Shown here: piece by piece, positions 26,735 through 35,048 of the stretch
How the letters are laid out: the number at the start of each line of letters is the position of its first letter
Numbering within the stretch: the stretch's first letter is position 1
Assembly (NCBI GenBank): GCA_963844625.1
Contig: CAWJPF010000011.1
Span: 1-64,000 of the forward strand
Length of the DNA: 64,000 bases
Source: Palsa-504 sp963844625
GTDB taxonomy: Bacteria > Actinomycetota > Actinomycetes > Streptosporangiales > Streptosporangiaceae
Reading direction: 5' to 3'
Position numbers and translations under genes: made by a program
Notes under the pieces: generated by a model
Database searches by the model: none
Seen by the model: only the letters and a program-made list of their open reading frames with translations
Told to the model about the DNA's origin: nothing

Positions 26735-27382
26735 TCAGTAGAGGGTCAGGACCGGCCCGGTCTTCACGATCGTGCCGTTATTGCCGCCGATGAACGCGTG
26801 AACCTTCAGGTGCGCGGTGTAAAGGAGGAACGTTATCGAGCCGCATTCGACATCGCCCACCCCGTTCAGCACGACCGCGCCGATATTCTTGCTGGCGCCG
26901 CCGGCGTCATAGGCGTACGCGACAGCCCCCACCGAGAATGCCTTCCCGGTCTGCTTGGCGCATACGGTCACCTTCACCCGCGCACCCATCGGGATGTACG
27001 AGCCGTAGGCGGAGACGATGTTGTCGCCGGGGATGGCGGGCACCGTGAAGTCATGCGTCCCGGAACTCCCGCTGGTCGCGGAACTCTTCGGGTGCGCGGA
27101 AGCGGTCGCGTGCGCGGAAGCGGTCGCGTGCACGGACTTCGTCGCCGAAGCGGCAGGATCGGCGGTCACGGAACGCTCGGGTGTGACCGAAATCGTGGGC
27201 GTCGCGGAAGGCGCTGACGCGGCGGACGACGCGGATCCGGAGGACAAGGCCGTCGCCGAACCGTTCGGTGCCGCTGTAGACGCGGCGGTGGAAGAATTCG
27301 ACCCGAGCACCCCGCACCCAGCCAGGCCAGCACCGCAGACAACGGCGACGATCACAGCAGCCGGAATTCGGCACCTTCTCAT
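26735..27382 (-). CDS. Secreted lipoprotein of unknown function
   Basis: About 215 residues from the ATG at 27382 (a longer GTG start at 27427 is possible). The N-terminus MRRCRIPAAVIVAVVCGAGLAGC is a signal peptide with lipobox L-A-G-C, so the mature protein is lipid-anchored outside. A ~90-residue Ser/Ala/Thr-rich linker with repeats (HATASAHATASAHPKSS) leads to a ~110-residue C-terminal domain. That domain contains two cysteines (VTVCAKQ, DVECGS), probably disulfide-bonded, and predicted beta strands. I recognise no family. It may bind a surface or a ligand. Confidence 0.75.
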   Translation of the reverse strand: MRRCRIPAAVIVAVVCGAGLAGCGVLGSNSSTAASTAAPNGSATALSSGSASSAASAPSATPTISVTPERSVTADPAASATKSVHATASAHATASAHPKSSATSGSSGTHDFTVPAIPGDNIVSAYGSYIPMGARVKVTVCAKQTGKAFSVGAVAYAYDAGGASKNIGAVVLNGVGDVECGSITFLLYTAHLKVHAFIGGNNGTIVKTGPVLTLY

Positions 27383-27512
27383 GCTTTTACACCCCGTAAA
27401 GTAATCGGTCGTCACAAACAGTGACAAAAATGGCTTAGCTTGTCACGATAGGGGCTGGGCGCCTGTTACGCGGGTGACTTAACCAGAAAGAGAGCATGTC
27501 GGATCCCCGGTC

Positions 27513-28469
27513 ATGCTGACGGGTAGCGTGGCGGCCGTGAGCCGCGCCGCCGACACGCTCGACCGGTTCCTGCTGCCCCTGGTCCTGTTCACGGCGGCGC
27601 TCGGGGTCAGCTTCCCGGGTCCGGGGCGCCGCGCCGACGCGGCCGACGCCATCTTGATCACGCTCGCGGTCCTGGTCTTCTGCACCGGCGCCTCGATGAC
27701 CTTCACCGAGATGGGCGCCATCCGGACCGCGGGCCGCCGGCTGGCCGTCGTACTGGCGGTCACCACCATCAGCCTGCCCGCGCTCGCCTGGCTGGCCAGC
27801 CGCCTGGTCAGCGGCGTCGCCCTGCGCGGCGGCATCTTGTCGGCCGGCCTTGCGCCCGCCGAGGTCGCCTCCGTCGCCCTGACCGGCCTGGCCGGCGGGG
27901 AGGCGGCGCTGGCCGCGGGCCTGCTGGCCGCGTCCACGGCGGCGACCGTGCTGCTGGCCGGGCTCATCCTCAGCCTCGCCGGCGCGCGCTCCTCGGCCTC
28001 GCAGCTCGGGCTGCTGGCCACCCTGGCCCTGGTGGTGGCCCTGCCGCTGATCGCGGGGGCCGCGCTGCGGTCGGCCGATCCGTTCGGCGGACGGGAGCAG
28101 CCGGTCACCCGGGTGCTGGGCACGGCCAGCCTGCTGGTGCTGCTCTGGGAGGTGGCGAGCCAGCTCCACCTGCGCGTGAGCGACATAAGGGTCCTGCTGG
28201 CGCTGCTCGTCTACCTGGCCGGCGGCGTGCTGCTTGGGTGGCTGCTGGCGATCGGCGCGTCCCCGGAACGACGCAGCGCCATCGTGCTGTCCACCGCGAT
28301 GCGGGACTTTGCCGTGGCGGCGGGCATCGCGACCAGCGCGTTCGGGGCCGCGGCCGCGGCTCCGCTGGGCATTTACGGGCTGCTGGTGCTGATCTTCGGC
28401 ACGGCCATGGTCCACGTCGCGCGGGCGCGCCGGCCCAGGTCAGCTGATGCGGGGCCGCTGGGCGGTTAA
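27513..28469 (+). CDS. Bile acid:sodium symporter (BASS) family transporter
   Basis: This 318-residue protein is almost entirely membrane spans (about nine or ten), with the family's crossover motif GLAPAEVASVALTGLAGGEAALAAG and a late STAMRDFAVAAGIA. These correspond to the discontinuous helices that bind Na+ and substrate in BASS/SBF proteins. The transported organic anion is unknown. An in-frame GTG at 27537 is an alternative start that better fits the first span. The stop codon lies within a copy of a dispersed motif (28460-28491). Confidence 0.8.
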   Translation: MLTGSVAAVSRAADTLDRFLLPLVLFTAALGVSFPGPGRRADAADAILITLAVLVFCTGASMTFTEMGAIRTAGRRLAVVLAVTTISLPALAWLASRLVSGVALRGGILSAGLAPAEVASVALTGLAGGEAALAAGLLAASTAATVLLAGLILSLAGARSSASQLGLLATLALVVALPLIAGAALRSADPFGGREQPVTRVLGTASLLVLLWEVASQLHLRVSDIRVLLALLVYLAGGVLLGWLLAIGASPERRSAIVLSTAMRDFAVAAGIATSAFGAAAAAPLGIYGLLVLIFGTAMVHVARARRPRSADAGPLGG

Positions 28470-28491
28470 CGACGTCCGTTCGGCCCAAAAA
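28460..28491. repeat. Dispersed intergenic motif, long form (copy 3 of 5)
   Basis: GGGCGGTTAACGACGT followed by CCGTTCGGCCC and AAAAAG. It matches 9169-9200 nearly throughout. The TAA inside it is the stop codon of the BASS transporter gene. Confidence 0.55.
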
Positions 28492-28525
28492 GATCTTTCC
28501 GGGGTTTCGGGTTTACAGTCGGGGC

Positions 28526-28855
28526 ATGGAGCAGACCGGCCTCGCGTGGGTGCCCGAGGCGTGCACGCTGCCTACTGCGGAGCAGCCGCTGCGGATCGCC
28601 GCCTTCGAGCAGCTCTTTGCCGGCGTGGTGTGCGGGGTCGAGCGGGTCGCGCCGACCCGGCTGCACCTGGACCTGCGGCCGGAACCGCAGGTGGCCGGGC
28701 GGGCCGCGGAGCTGGCCGCGGCCGAGACGAGCTGCTGCTCGTTCTTCACCTTCACGCTCACGGTGGCGGACGGGTCGCTCGGCCTGGACATCGACGTGCC
28801 GGATCCGTACGTTGGCGTGCTGGACGCGCTCGCCGGGCGAGTGGCGGGTTCGTAG
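28526..28855 (+). CDS. Conserved small protein with a CC motif, unknown function
   Basis: A 109-residue protein reads MEQTGLAWVPEACTLPTAEQPLR and later ETSCCSFFTFTLTVADGSLGLDIDVP. It is compact, with three or four cysteines including the adjacent pair CC, which suggests a metal- or thiol-linked role. I have the impression of a widespread actinobacterial family found near regulators and metal-resistance genes, but cannot name it. It begins 57 bases after the transporter stop. The following 28856-29129 stretch shows no gene. A short inverted repeat AGAGTG/CACTCT near 29030-29050 is the only visible structure there. Confidence 0.7.
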   Translation: MEQTGLAWVPEACTLPTAEQPLRIAAFEQLFAGVVCGVERVAPTRLHLDLRPEPQVAGRAAELAAAETSCCSFFTFTLTVADGSLGLDIDVPDPYVGVLDALAGRVAGS

Positions 28856-29129
28856 CCCCGGCGGAGTCCTTGGGTGTGTCCGGTTGGTCCGTTTTTGGCG
28901 GCGAGCGCGGCGATCTTCACGCCGACGCGGTGCGGGGCGGCAGCACGATGCGGGGCGTCGTCGCTACTCCTGTAACAAGGGTCCCGCCAGGCACCCGAGC
29001 CCCGCGCCCAAGCCCACCCACCGGCATGAGAGTGGCATTGTACACACTCTTATGTGCAGGGTGTGACTTCCATACGCTGGAAACGGGGCCGGGAGGCGGC
29101 GTCTCGCCGAACTCAACACCCGCGACTCG

Positions 29130-30002
29130 TCATGCCCTGGTTCCCAGGGGGTCGCGGTCCGCGGCGGTGGCGTCGTCGCGGTCGGTGGAGATAGTGAGGT
29201 CGCGCCAGTTCGCGTCGGATTCGGCCCGGGCGCGGGCAGCGGCCGTGGCGTAGGCGTAGGCCTCGCTGCCGAGGATGAGGCGCAGCGGCGGCTCGTCCAT
29301 GTCCGCGACGGCCAGCACGACCTGGGCCACCTTGGCCGGGTCGCCGAGGGCGGGCAGGCCGTCATCCCCGTGGTGCAGCCGGGCCATGACGCCGACCGTG
29401 GCCTGATAGGGCTCGCTGACCGGCGGGACGTGCATGGATGACCCGGCCCAGTCGGTCGCCATGCCGCCCGGCTCCAGAACGGTGACCTTGATCCCGAGCG
29501 GCTCGACCTCCTTGGCCAGGACCTCCGAGAAACCGCCGACCGCCCACTTGGCGGCCTGATAGGCGGACAGGCCGGGGGTGGCCAGGCGGCCGCCGATCGA
29601 GGACACCTGGATGATGTGCCCCGAGCCCTGCCGGCGCAGGACAGGAAGCGCCGCCTTGGTGACGTAGACGACGCCGAGCAGGTTGGTGTCGACCTGCGCC
29701 CGGAAGTCCTCCACGGTGACGTCCTCGACCGACGCCAGGTCGGCGTAACCGGCGTTGTTGACCACCACGTCGAGGCGCCCGAACGCCTCGACCCCCGCGG
29801 CGACGGCCGCCTGCGCCGCGGCCGGGTCGGCGACGTCGAGCGCTACCGGCAGGATCCGGCGGCCGTAGCGGGCGGCCAGGTCGGCCAGGCTCTCGGGCCG
29901 GCGAGCGGTGGCGACGAGGCGGTGCCCGGCGGCCAGGACCGCCGCCGCGATCTCGCGGCCGAGCCCTCGGCTGCTTCCGGTGACGAAGAAAACTTTCGAC
30001 AT
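29130..30002 (-). CDS. Short-chain dehydrogenase/reductase
   Basis: A 290-residue protein starts at the ATG at 30002 (GAGAGGA upstream). It has the classical SDR sequence: TGSSRGLGREIA (NADP-type Rossmann motif, residues ~9-20), LDVADPAAA, NNAGYA, the catalytic Ser in QVSSIGGR, and YQAAKWAVGG with Tyr and Lys. A C-terminal extension rich in Asp and Arg follows. It oxidises or reduces an unidentified alcohol or ketone. It is divergent from a TetR gene with a 110-base shared control region, so it is the probable target of that repressor. Confidence 0.9.
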   Translation of the reverse strand: MSKVFFVTGSSRGLGREIAAAVLAAGHRLVATARRPESLADLAARYGRRILPVALDVADPAAAQAAVAAGVEAFGRLDVVVNNAGYADLASVEDVTVEDFRAQVDTNLLGVVYVTKAALPVLRRQGSGHIIQVSSIGGRLATPGLSAYQAAKWAVGGFSEVLAKEVEPLGIKVTVLEPGGMATDWAGSSMHVPPVSEPYQATVGVMARLHHGDDGLPALGDPAKVAQVVLAVADMDEPPLRLILGSEAYAYATAAARARAESDANWRDLTISTDRDDATAADRDPLGTRA

Positions 30003-30060
30003 GGGACTGCTTGTCCTCTCGTGCTGCGCGTGGCTGGATATGCCCTTCCGAAAATAACAC

Positions 30061-30096
30061 AACGATGGTTCGTTAACAAGACAACGGTGTTGCGTT
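30061..30096. promoter_or_regulatory. Tandem operator between the SDR and TetR genes
   Basis: Two copies of AACG-N6-CGTT lie 22 bases apart: AACGATGGTTCGTT at 30061-30074 and AACGGTGTTGCGTT at 30083-30096. Both have imperfect twofold symmetry, and the second also contains the palindrome CAACGGTGTTG. They overlap the space where both divergent promoters must lie and are the likely TetR binding sites. Confidence 0.6.
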
Positions 30097-30112
30097 AGCT
30101 AGACTGGTCGTT

Positions 30113-30793
30113 GTGGCCGCTAACGAGACCTTCCAGCGGGCTCGACGCCCCGAACAGAAACAGCAGCGCCAGGACGCCATCCTGGACGCGGCCCGGGAGC
30201 TCGCGCTCGAGCACGGCGTACGCAACGTGAGCCTGGCCGATATCGCCCAGCAGGTCGGCATCCATAAGTCGGCGTTGCTGCGCTACTTCGAGACCCGCGA
30301 GCAGATCTTCCTGGAGCTGACGGCGCAGGCGTGGCGCGACTGGGTGCGGGCGCTGCACGCCGGACTCGACGGCGCCTCCGCCGGCTCGGTCCGCTCGGCC
30401 GGCTCGGCCGCGCTGGTCGCCGACGTCGTGGCGCGTAGCTTCGCCGACCGGCCGCTGCTCTGCGACCTCATCCCGCACACGGCGCTCAACCTGGAACGCA
30501 ATGTCTCACCCGACGGCGTGCGCCGCTACAAGCTGACCTCGCTCGGGGCCGTCAGCGACGCGGCCGGCCTGGTCCACCGGGTGCTGGCAGACCTGACCGC
30601 CGAGGAATGCCGCGAATTCATTTCGGCGATGGCCAACCTGGCCGGTTCCCTCTGGCAGATCTCGAACCCTCCGCCGGCCCTCGCCGAGCTCTACGCCAGC
30701 GACCCGGCACTGGCCCACGCCCGCGTCGACCTGGCTCCCCGGCTGCGGCGGACGGCCACGGTCCTGCTCGCCGGGTTCATCCCGAGCCGTTAG
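30113..30793 (+). CDS. TetR-family transcriptional regulator
   Basis: This 226-residue protein starts at a GTG at 30113. The N-terminal HTH reads RQDAILDAARELALEHGVRNVSLADIAQQVGIHKSALLRYFETREQIFLEL, a standard TetR DNA-binding domain. The rest is the helical ligand-binding domain (ending TVLLAGFIPSR). It is divergent from the SDR gene and probably represses it and itself through the tandem AACG-N6-CGTT sites. Its 3' end overlaps the end of the convergent isochorismatase-like gene by four bases. Confidence 0.9.
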   Translation: MAANETFQRARRPEQKQQRQDAILDAARELALEHGVRNVSLADIAQQVGIHKSALLRYFETREQIFLELTAQAWRDWVRALHAGLDGASAGSVRSAGSAALVADVVARSFADRPLLCDLIPHTALNLERNVSPDGVRRYKLTSLGAVSDAAGLVHRVLADLTAEECREFISAMANLAGSLWQISNPPPALAELYASDPALAHARVDLAPRLRRTATVLLAGFIPSR

Positions 30794-31359
30794 CGGGTTT
30801 TCTCGAGCATGTCCAGGATTTCGGCGGTCGTGGCCGTCTCGCCGATCCGGGGGAAGATCCGCTCCACGCTGTGGCGGTGCACGTCCGGGTCCCTATCGGT
30901 CATCGCGTCGGTGGCCAGGACCACGTGATAGCCGTGCTCGTGGGCCGACCGCGCGCTGGACTCGACCCCGGCGCTGGTGGCCACGCCGGTCAGCACGATC
31001 TGGGTGACCCCCAGGTCGTGCAACCGGGCGTCGAGCGAGGTCCCGGTGAACGCGCCCCACCGCTGTTTGGTCACCCGGAGATCGCCCGGCCGCGGGTCGA
31101 GTTCAGGCACGATATCGGTCCAGTCCGGGGACGGGGGCCGCGCGGCCAGGCTGGGACGGCCGGCCTCGGTGCGCCCAGGGGATCCGCCGGTCGCGTTGAC
31201 CAGCACCACGGGCAGCCCGTGGCGGCGGAACGCCTGGGCCAGGCTGGCCGACCGCTGGATGATCTCAGCGATGGGCTGCGCTGTCGGGACCGCGGTCAGC
31301 CCCTTCTGCAGGTCGATCACGACCAGGGCGGGGGTGGGATCGATCGTGGTCAGGGCCAT
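30790..31359 (-). CDS. Isochorismatase-like cysteine-hydrolase-fold protein (Cys-less)
   Basis: A 189-residue protein of the isochorismatase fold reads ALVVIDLQKG (catalytic Asp), VTKQRWGAFTGT (catalytic Lys) and VLTGVATSAGVESSARSAHEHGY, where members of the hydrolase group carry cysteine. Here the position is Gly/Ser, as in a recognised subset of this superfamily, so hydrolysis through a thioester is unlikely. The start at 31359 lies 95 bases inside the end of the MFS gene, which implies tight cotranscription with it. The substrate is unknown. Confidence 0.82.
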   Translation of the reverse strand: MALTTIDPTPALVVIDLQKGLTAVPTAQPIAEIIQRSASLAQAFRRHGLPVVLVNATGGSPGRTEAGRPSLAARPPSPDWTDIVPELDPRPGDLRVTKQRWGAFTGTSLDARLHDLGVTQIVLTGVATSAGVESSARSAHEHGYHVVLATDAMTDRDPDVHRHSVERIFPRIGETATTAEILDMLEKTR

Positions 31360-33082
31360 CGTGTTCCTTTCGTGGCGGGGGGCTTGAGCTGATGGCCGGC
31401 CGATCGGCGGCTTCCGGGGGGACGGAACGGCCGCCGCGCAGCAGCGACGCGACCGCGGCGATCGCCGACAGGGCGGCGGAGACGGCGAACACCACGACCA
31501 GGCCCTGGTGGAACGGCCCCGATATCAGCTGCGGGAAGAACTCCCGGCCGATGAGGACCCGCTGGTGGGCGGCCGAGAGCGAGGACAGCGCGTTCGCCGA
31601 CGCCAGCAGGTGCTGCACCGGGTTCACGCCGAGTACCGCCGCGAACAGGGACGACACCGGCGGCAGGGTGCCGATCTGATGGGCGAGGCCGGCCGGCACG
31701 CCCTGCTGCTGCAGGCCGCTGGTCAGCGTCTTGGGCAGGCTGGCCGCCAGCCCGGCGATCATGAGCGAGAAGAACACCCCGATGGACAGCGCGGTGCCGG
31801 AGTTCTGGAAGGTCGCCCGCATGCCCGAGGCCACGCCGCGCTGGCTCGCGGGGACGCTGCTCATCATCGACGAGGTGTTGGGGGCGGCGAACATCCCGCT
31901 GCCGATCCCGTTGGCGGCCAGGAGCAGGGCGAAGACCCAGTAGGGGAAGCTGACCGGCAGCAGCATCAGGCCGATGAGGCTGCCGCCGAAGACGACCATC
32001 CCGGCGGTGGCCATCCCCCGGGACCCGAACCGGTCGGACAAGGTACCCGCGACCGGACCAGAGACGAGGAAGCCGGCCGTCAGCGGCAGCAGGAAGATGC
32101 CCGCCCACAGGGGCGTGTCAGCGTAGTCGTAGCCGTGCAGCGGCAGCCAGATCCCCTGCAGCCAGATGATGAGCACGAACTGAAGGCCGCCCCGGGCGAT
32201 GGACACGGCGAAGGCCGCCACGTTGCCGGCGGTAAAGGCCCGGATGCGGAACAGGCTGAGCTGGATCATCGGCTCGGCGACCCTGGTCTCGATTATCGTG
32301 AACGCCGCGAGCAGCACGGCGCCGCCGGTGAGCAGGCCGAGCACGGCCGGGCTCGTCCAGCCCATGGTGTGGCCGTGGTACGGCTGGATGCCGTCGGTGA
32401 CGCCGATCAGGACCGCCCCGAGGCCGACGGCGAAGGTGACGTTGCCCCACCAGTCGATACGGCGGCCGTGCCGCTCGCCGTTATCCCGCAGCTTCCAGTA
32501 GGCCCACAAGGTGCCGTAGATACCCACGGGCACGTTGACCCAGAACACCGCCCGCCAGTCCAGCGCGGCCAGCAGGCCCCCTGCCACCAGGCCGACGAAC
32601 TGGCCGGCCAGGGCCGCGACCTGGTTGATACCCAGCGCCATGCCGCGCTGATCGGACGGGAACGCATCGGTGAGGATGGCCGTGGAGTTGGCGACGAGCA
32701 TGGACCCGCCGATGGCCTGGAGTACCCGCCAGCCGATCAGCCACAGCGCGCCGCGGCTGCCGTCAAATGGATCGAACGACAGCAGCACGGAGGCGAAGGT
32801 GAAGACCGCGAAGCCCGCGTTGTAGATCCTGACCCGGCCGAACATGTCGCCCAGGCGTCCGACGGTGACCACGAGCACGGCCTGGATCAGCCGGTAGCCC
32901 ATGATCATCCACAGCAGGTAGAAGATATTGCCCGGGGCCAGCGGATCCAGGTGAATGCCGCGGAAGATGGCCGGCATCGCGATGATGACGATCGAGCCGT
33001 CGAGGGCCGACATGAACACCGCGGCGGTCGTGTTCGCCAGTGCCACCCACTTGTAGCGGCCGTCCAGTTCGGTCCCGGGCAT
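31265..33082 (-). CDS. MFS transporter, DHA2-type (14 spans)
   Basis: This 605-residue protein has 14 predicted spans. It carries the MFS motif A region VGRLGDMFGRVR, the drug:H+ antiporter-2 signature LDGSIVIIAMPAI in the first span, and GWRVLQAIGGSML and VFWVNVPVGI later. It is likely a proton-driven efflux pump. The start at 33082 shares bases with the MarR stop (TGATG). The C-terminus has an unusual basic/proline tail that overlaps the isochorismatase-like gene by 95 bases. The three genes form one operon controlled from the palindrome at 33524-33551. Confidence 0.9.
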   Translation of the reverse strand: MPGTELDGRYKWVALANTTAAVFMSALDGSIVIIAMPAIFRGIHLDPLAPGNIFYLLWMIMGYRLIQAVLVVTVGRLGDMFGRVRIYNAGFAVFTFASVLLSFDPFDGSRGALWLIGWRVLQAIGGSMLVANSTAILTDAFPSDQRGMALGINQVAALAGQFVGLVAGGLLAALDWRAVFWVNVPVGIYGTLWAYWKLRDNGERHGRRIDWWGNVTFAVGLGAVLIGVTDGIQPYHGHTMGWTSPAVLGLLTGGAVLLAAFTIIETRVAEPMIQLSLFRIRAFTAGNVAAFAVSIARGGLQFVLIIWLQGIWLPLHGYDYADTPLWAGIFLLPLTAGFLVSGPVAGTLSDRFGSRGMATAGMVVFGGSLIGLMLLPVSFPYWVFALLLAANGIGSGMFAAPNTSSMMSSVPASQRGVASGMRATFQNSGTALSIGVFFSLMIAGLAASLPKTLTSGLQQQGVPAGLAHQIGTLPPVSSLFAAVLGVNPVQHLLASANALSSLSAAHQRVLIGREFFPQLISGPFHQGLVVVFAVSAALSAIAAVASLLRGGRSVPPEAADRPAISSSPPPRKEHDGPDHDRSHPRPGRDRPAEGADRGPDSAAHR

Positions 33083-33519
33083 CAGATGTTCTGCGCCAGT
33101 CGCTCGAGCAGCGGCGCGGCCGCCAGGAGCTGCTTCAGTTCGGCCGGCGTGAACCCGGCCGAGAGCGCCGCGGCGAGTTGCTCGACTCGCGCGTTCCGCT
33201 TATCGCCCAGCAGCTGCCGGCCCGGGTCGGTCACCGACATGACGGACCGCCGGCCGTCCTGCGGGTCGGGATGCCGTTCGACCAGGCCGCGGGCCTCCAG
33301 CGCGGCCAGCGTCGCGCCCATCGACTGCGGGCTGATCTGTTCCAGCCGGGCCAGCGCGCTCGGCGTGGCCGGACCGGCGCGGTCCAGGCGTACCAGGGCC
33401 GAGCTCTCGGGCAAGGTGAGCTCGCCCTCGGCCTGCACCTGCCGCAGTCGCCGCAGGAGCAGGCCGATGCTCACGCGGAGCACCGCGGCCACCTGGCCAG
33501 CGTCAGGATCCTCGCTCAT
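33082..33519 (-). CDS. MarR-family transcriptional regulator
   Basis: A 145-residue winged-helix protein: SSALVRLDRAGPATPSALARLEQISPQSMGATLAALEARGLVERHPDPQDGRR. It carries the MarR recognition helix and the wing with D-x-R-D-like charge. It probably represses its own operon (MarR-MFS-isochorismatase-like) and is released by a phenolic or similar ligand. The operator candidate sits five bases before the start codon, overlapping the ribosome binding site (AAGG), which would allow tight repression. Confidence 0.9.
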   Translation of the reverse strand: MSEDPDAGQVAAVLRVSIGLLLRRLRQVQAEGELTLPESSALVRLDRAGPATPSALARLEQISPQSMGATLAALEARGLVERHPDPQDGRRSVMSVTDPGRQLLGDKRNARVEQLAAALSAGFTPAELKQLLAAAPLLERLAQNI

Positions 33520-33523
33520 ACCT

Positions 33524-33551
33524 TAAGCCTAGCCTAATAAGGCTAGGCTTA
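33524..33551. promoter_or_regulatory. MarR operator: perfect 12-bp inverted repeat
   Basis: TAAGCCTAGCCT, then AATA, then AGGCTAGGCTTA form a perfect inverted repeat with a four-base centre immediately upstream of the MarR gene. Length and AT-rich centre fit a MarR dimer site. Two half-size repeats (CCTAGCCT-type) are nested in it. Confidence 0.8.
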
Positions 33552-33578
33552 GTAAATTGGCCGGGCGGTGTCGTGTGC

Positions 33579-33628
33579 GGTCAGGCGCCGGTCAGGCGCC
33601 GGTCAGGCGCCGGTCAGGCGCCGGTCAG
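33579..33628. repeat. 11-bp tandem repeat over the stop of the epoxide hydrolase-like gene
   Basis: Four and a half head-to-tail copies of GGTCAGGCGCC, each containing the palindrome GGCGCC. The last partial copy overlaps the stop codon of the minus-strand gene ending at 33625. It probably arose by replication slippage. Confidence 0.85.
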
Positions 33629-34485
33629 CTGGCGGCGGCCAGCTCGCGGGCGATGTCCGCGACGACGTCCGGGCGTTCTTCTGCGGCCCAGTGCCCGCAG
33701 CGCTCGATGACGCCGCCCTCGGCCGCGGGCGCGACGGCCTGGACCGAGGTCAAGGTCAGGCCGCCGAGGCAGGCCGCACCGCCGTAGGCCCGCACCGGGA
33801 TCTCCAGCGGGGTCTTGGCCAGGGCGGCGACCTGATCGGCGCTGGTGAAGAAGTCCTGGTAGACGGCCAGCCCGGCCCGCAGCGCTCCGACCTGCCCGAT
33901 GGCATCGACGTATACGTCGAGGTCGGCCGCCGTGATGGCGGCCGGGTCATAGGCGAAATGCTCGAAGAACCAGCGCAGGTACGGCCTTTCCTTGCCCGCG
34001 ATCAGCAGCTCGGGCAGGTCCGGGACGGATTGGAAGCCCATATGCCACAAGAAGTTGCCGTCCGGCGCAGGCGCCATGGCCTGCTCCATGACGCCGACCC
34101 CGGGCAGCGCCATCTCGACGACGCCCAGGGCACGGACCTGGCCCGGCGATTTAGCCGCGTAGACGTAGCCGAACACGGCTCCCCAGTCGTGGCCGACGAC
34201 GGTCACGTCCCGCAGGCCCAGGTGGTCGCTCAGGGCCGCGAGGTCGGCGGCCATGGTGGCCGCGTCGTAGCCGGCGGCCGGCTTGGCCGAGTAGCCGAAG
34301 CCCCGCAGGTCGGGCGCGACGACCTGGTACTCGCCGGCCAGCATGGTCATGACGTGCCGCCATTCGTACCAGGTTTGCGGCCAGCCGTGCAGCAGCATGA
34401 CGGGCGGCCCGTCGCCTGCCGTCACGTAGTGCAGCCTGGTCCCGTTGACCTGGGCGGTGTGATGCGTGGCCGTTGCGGCGGTCAT
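33625..34485 (-). CDS. Alpha/beta hydrolase, epoxide hydrolase-like
   Basis: A 286-residue protein with the oxyanion motif LLHGWPQTWYEWR, VVAPDLRGFGYSAKP, the nucleophile elbow VVGHDWGAVFGY (Asp nucleophile, as in epoxide hydrolases and dehalogenases) and a late histidine in VIERCGHWAAEERP. The HGWPQ and GHDWG motifs favour epoxide hydrolase over haloalkane dehalogenase. It is the third gene of an operon with an EthD-like and a SnoaL-like gene, suggesting a small-molecule breakdown or tailoring pathway. The substrate is unknown. Confidence 0.88.
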   Translation of the reverse strand: MTAATATHHTAQVNGTRLHYVTAGDGPPVMLLHGWPQTWYEWRHVMTMLAGEYQVVAPDLRGFGYSAKPAAGYDAATMAADLAALSDHLGLRDVTVVGHDWGAVFGYVYAAKSPGQVRALGVVEMALPGVGVMEQAMAPAPDGNFLWHMGFQSVPDLPELLIAGKERPYLRWFFEHFAYDPAAITAADLDVYVDAIGQVGALRAGLAVYQDFFTSADQVAALAKTPLEIPVRAYGGAACLGGLTLTSVQAVAPAAEGGVIERCGHWAAEERPDVVADIARELAAAS

Positions 34486-34517
34486 CTTGTGTCCCTTCAG
34501 CGGCCGGAGCCGGCGAT

Positions 34518-35030
34518 TCAGTCGGTGCCGAACACGGCCGCCGCGGCTTCCTGCCAGGCGGGATCCGATACATCGATCAGGGTCGGGTTGCCGTCACACC
34601 ACTGGAAGGTGTGCTTGAGGCGGCTGATCTTCCAGCCGTCGGCGGTGCGGCGGAACGAGTTCTCGTACCAGCCGTACTGGGTATAGTGGTCGTCCCCGAA
34701 CCGGTTGGGGAAACGGTGCCGGGAAATGTGGTAGAAGACGCCGTCGGCCTCGTCGCCGTGCAGGTTGATGTGGAAGTTCGAGTACTGGTGCATCACCACA
34801 AGACGCTCGAGGCAGGCGCTGGCGAACTGCGCCCATATCCTCGGCGTGGTCACGGCCAGCGGCCGGCCGGTCAGGTCGAAGAAGTCCACCTCGAACGGGT
34901 CGGTCAGGGTGGCCGCGTACATCTCCCAGTCATGCAGGTCCAGGCCGCGGCCGAAGCGCAGCATCACGTCACTGATCTGCTGGCGGTCCCACAGCTGGCG
35001 CACCATTTCGTCGACCGGCAAGTTTTCCAC
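34518..35030 (-). CDS. SnoaL/NTF2-like protein
   Basis: A 170-residue cone-shaped NTF2-like fold reads ISDVMLRFGRGLDLHDWEMYAATLTDPFEVDFF, LVVMHQYSNFHINLHGDEADGVFYHISRH and YGWYENSFRRTADGWKISRLKHTFQWCDG. This is the SnoaL-like family seen in polyketide cyclases, ring hydroxylase small subunits and dehydratases. The buried His and Asp residues could be catalytic. It is the middle gene of the EthD/SnoaL/hydrolase operon. The reaction is not determinable. Confidence 0.85.
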   Translation of the reverse strand: MENLPVDEMVRQLWDRQQISDVMLRFGRGLDLHDWEMYAATLTDPFEVDFFDLTGRPLAVTTPRIWAQFASACLERLVVMHQYSNFHINLHGDEADGVFYHISRHRFPNRFGDDHYTQYGWYENSFRRTADGWKISRLKHTFQWCDGNPTLIDVSDPAWQEAAAAVFGTD

Positions 35031-35048
35031 GATGCCCCTTTCTGATGG

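Noticed and set aside
31508..33526. 672-codon plus-strand frame opposite the MFS and MarR genes
   Set aside because: Composition (Gln/Asp/Arg/Gly repeats) is that of an antisense shadow, and the minus-strand genes have clear family motifs.
33579..33628. Direct repeats considered as a CRISPR array
   Set aside because: Units are 11 bp with no spacers, so it is a simple tandem repeat. No CRISPR array or cas gene was seen anywhere in the window.
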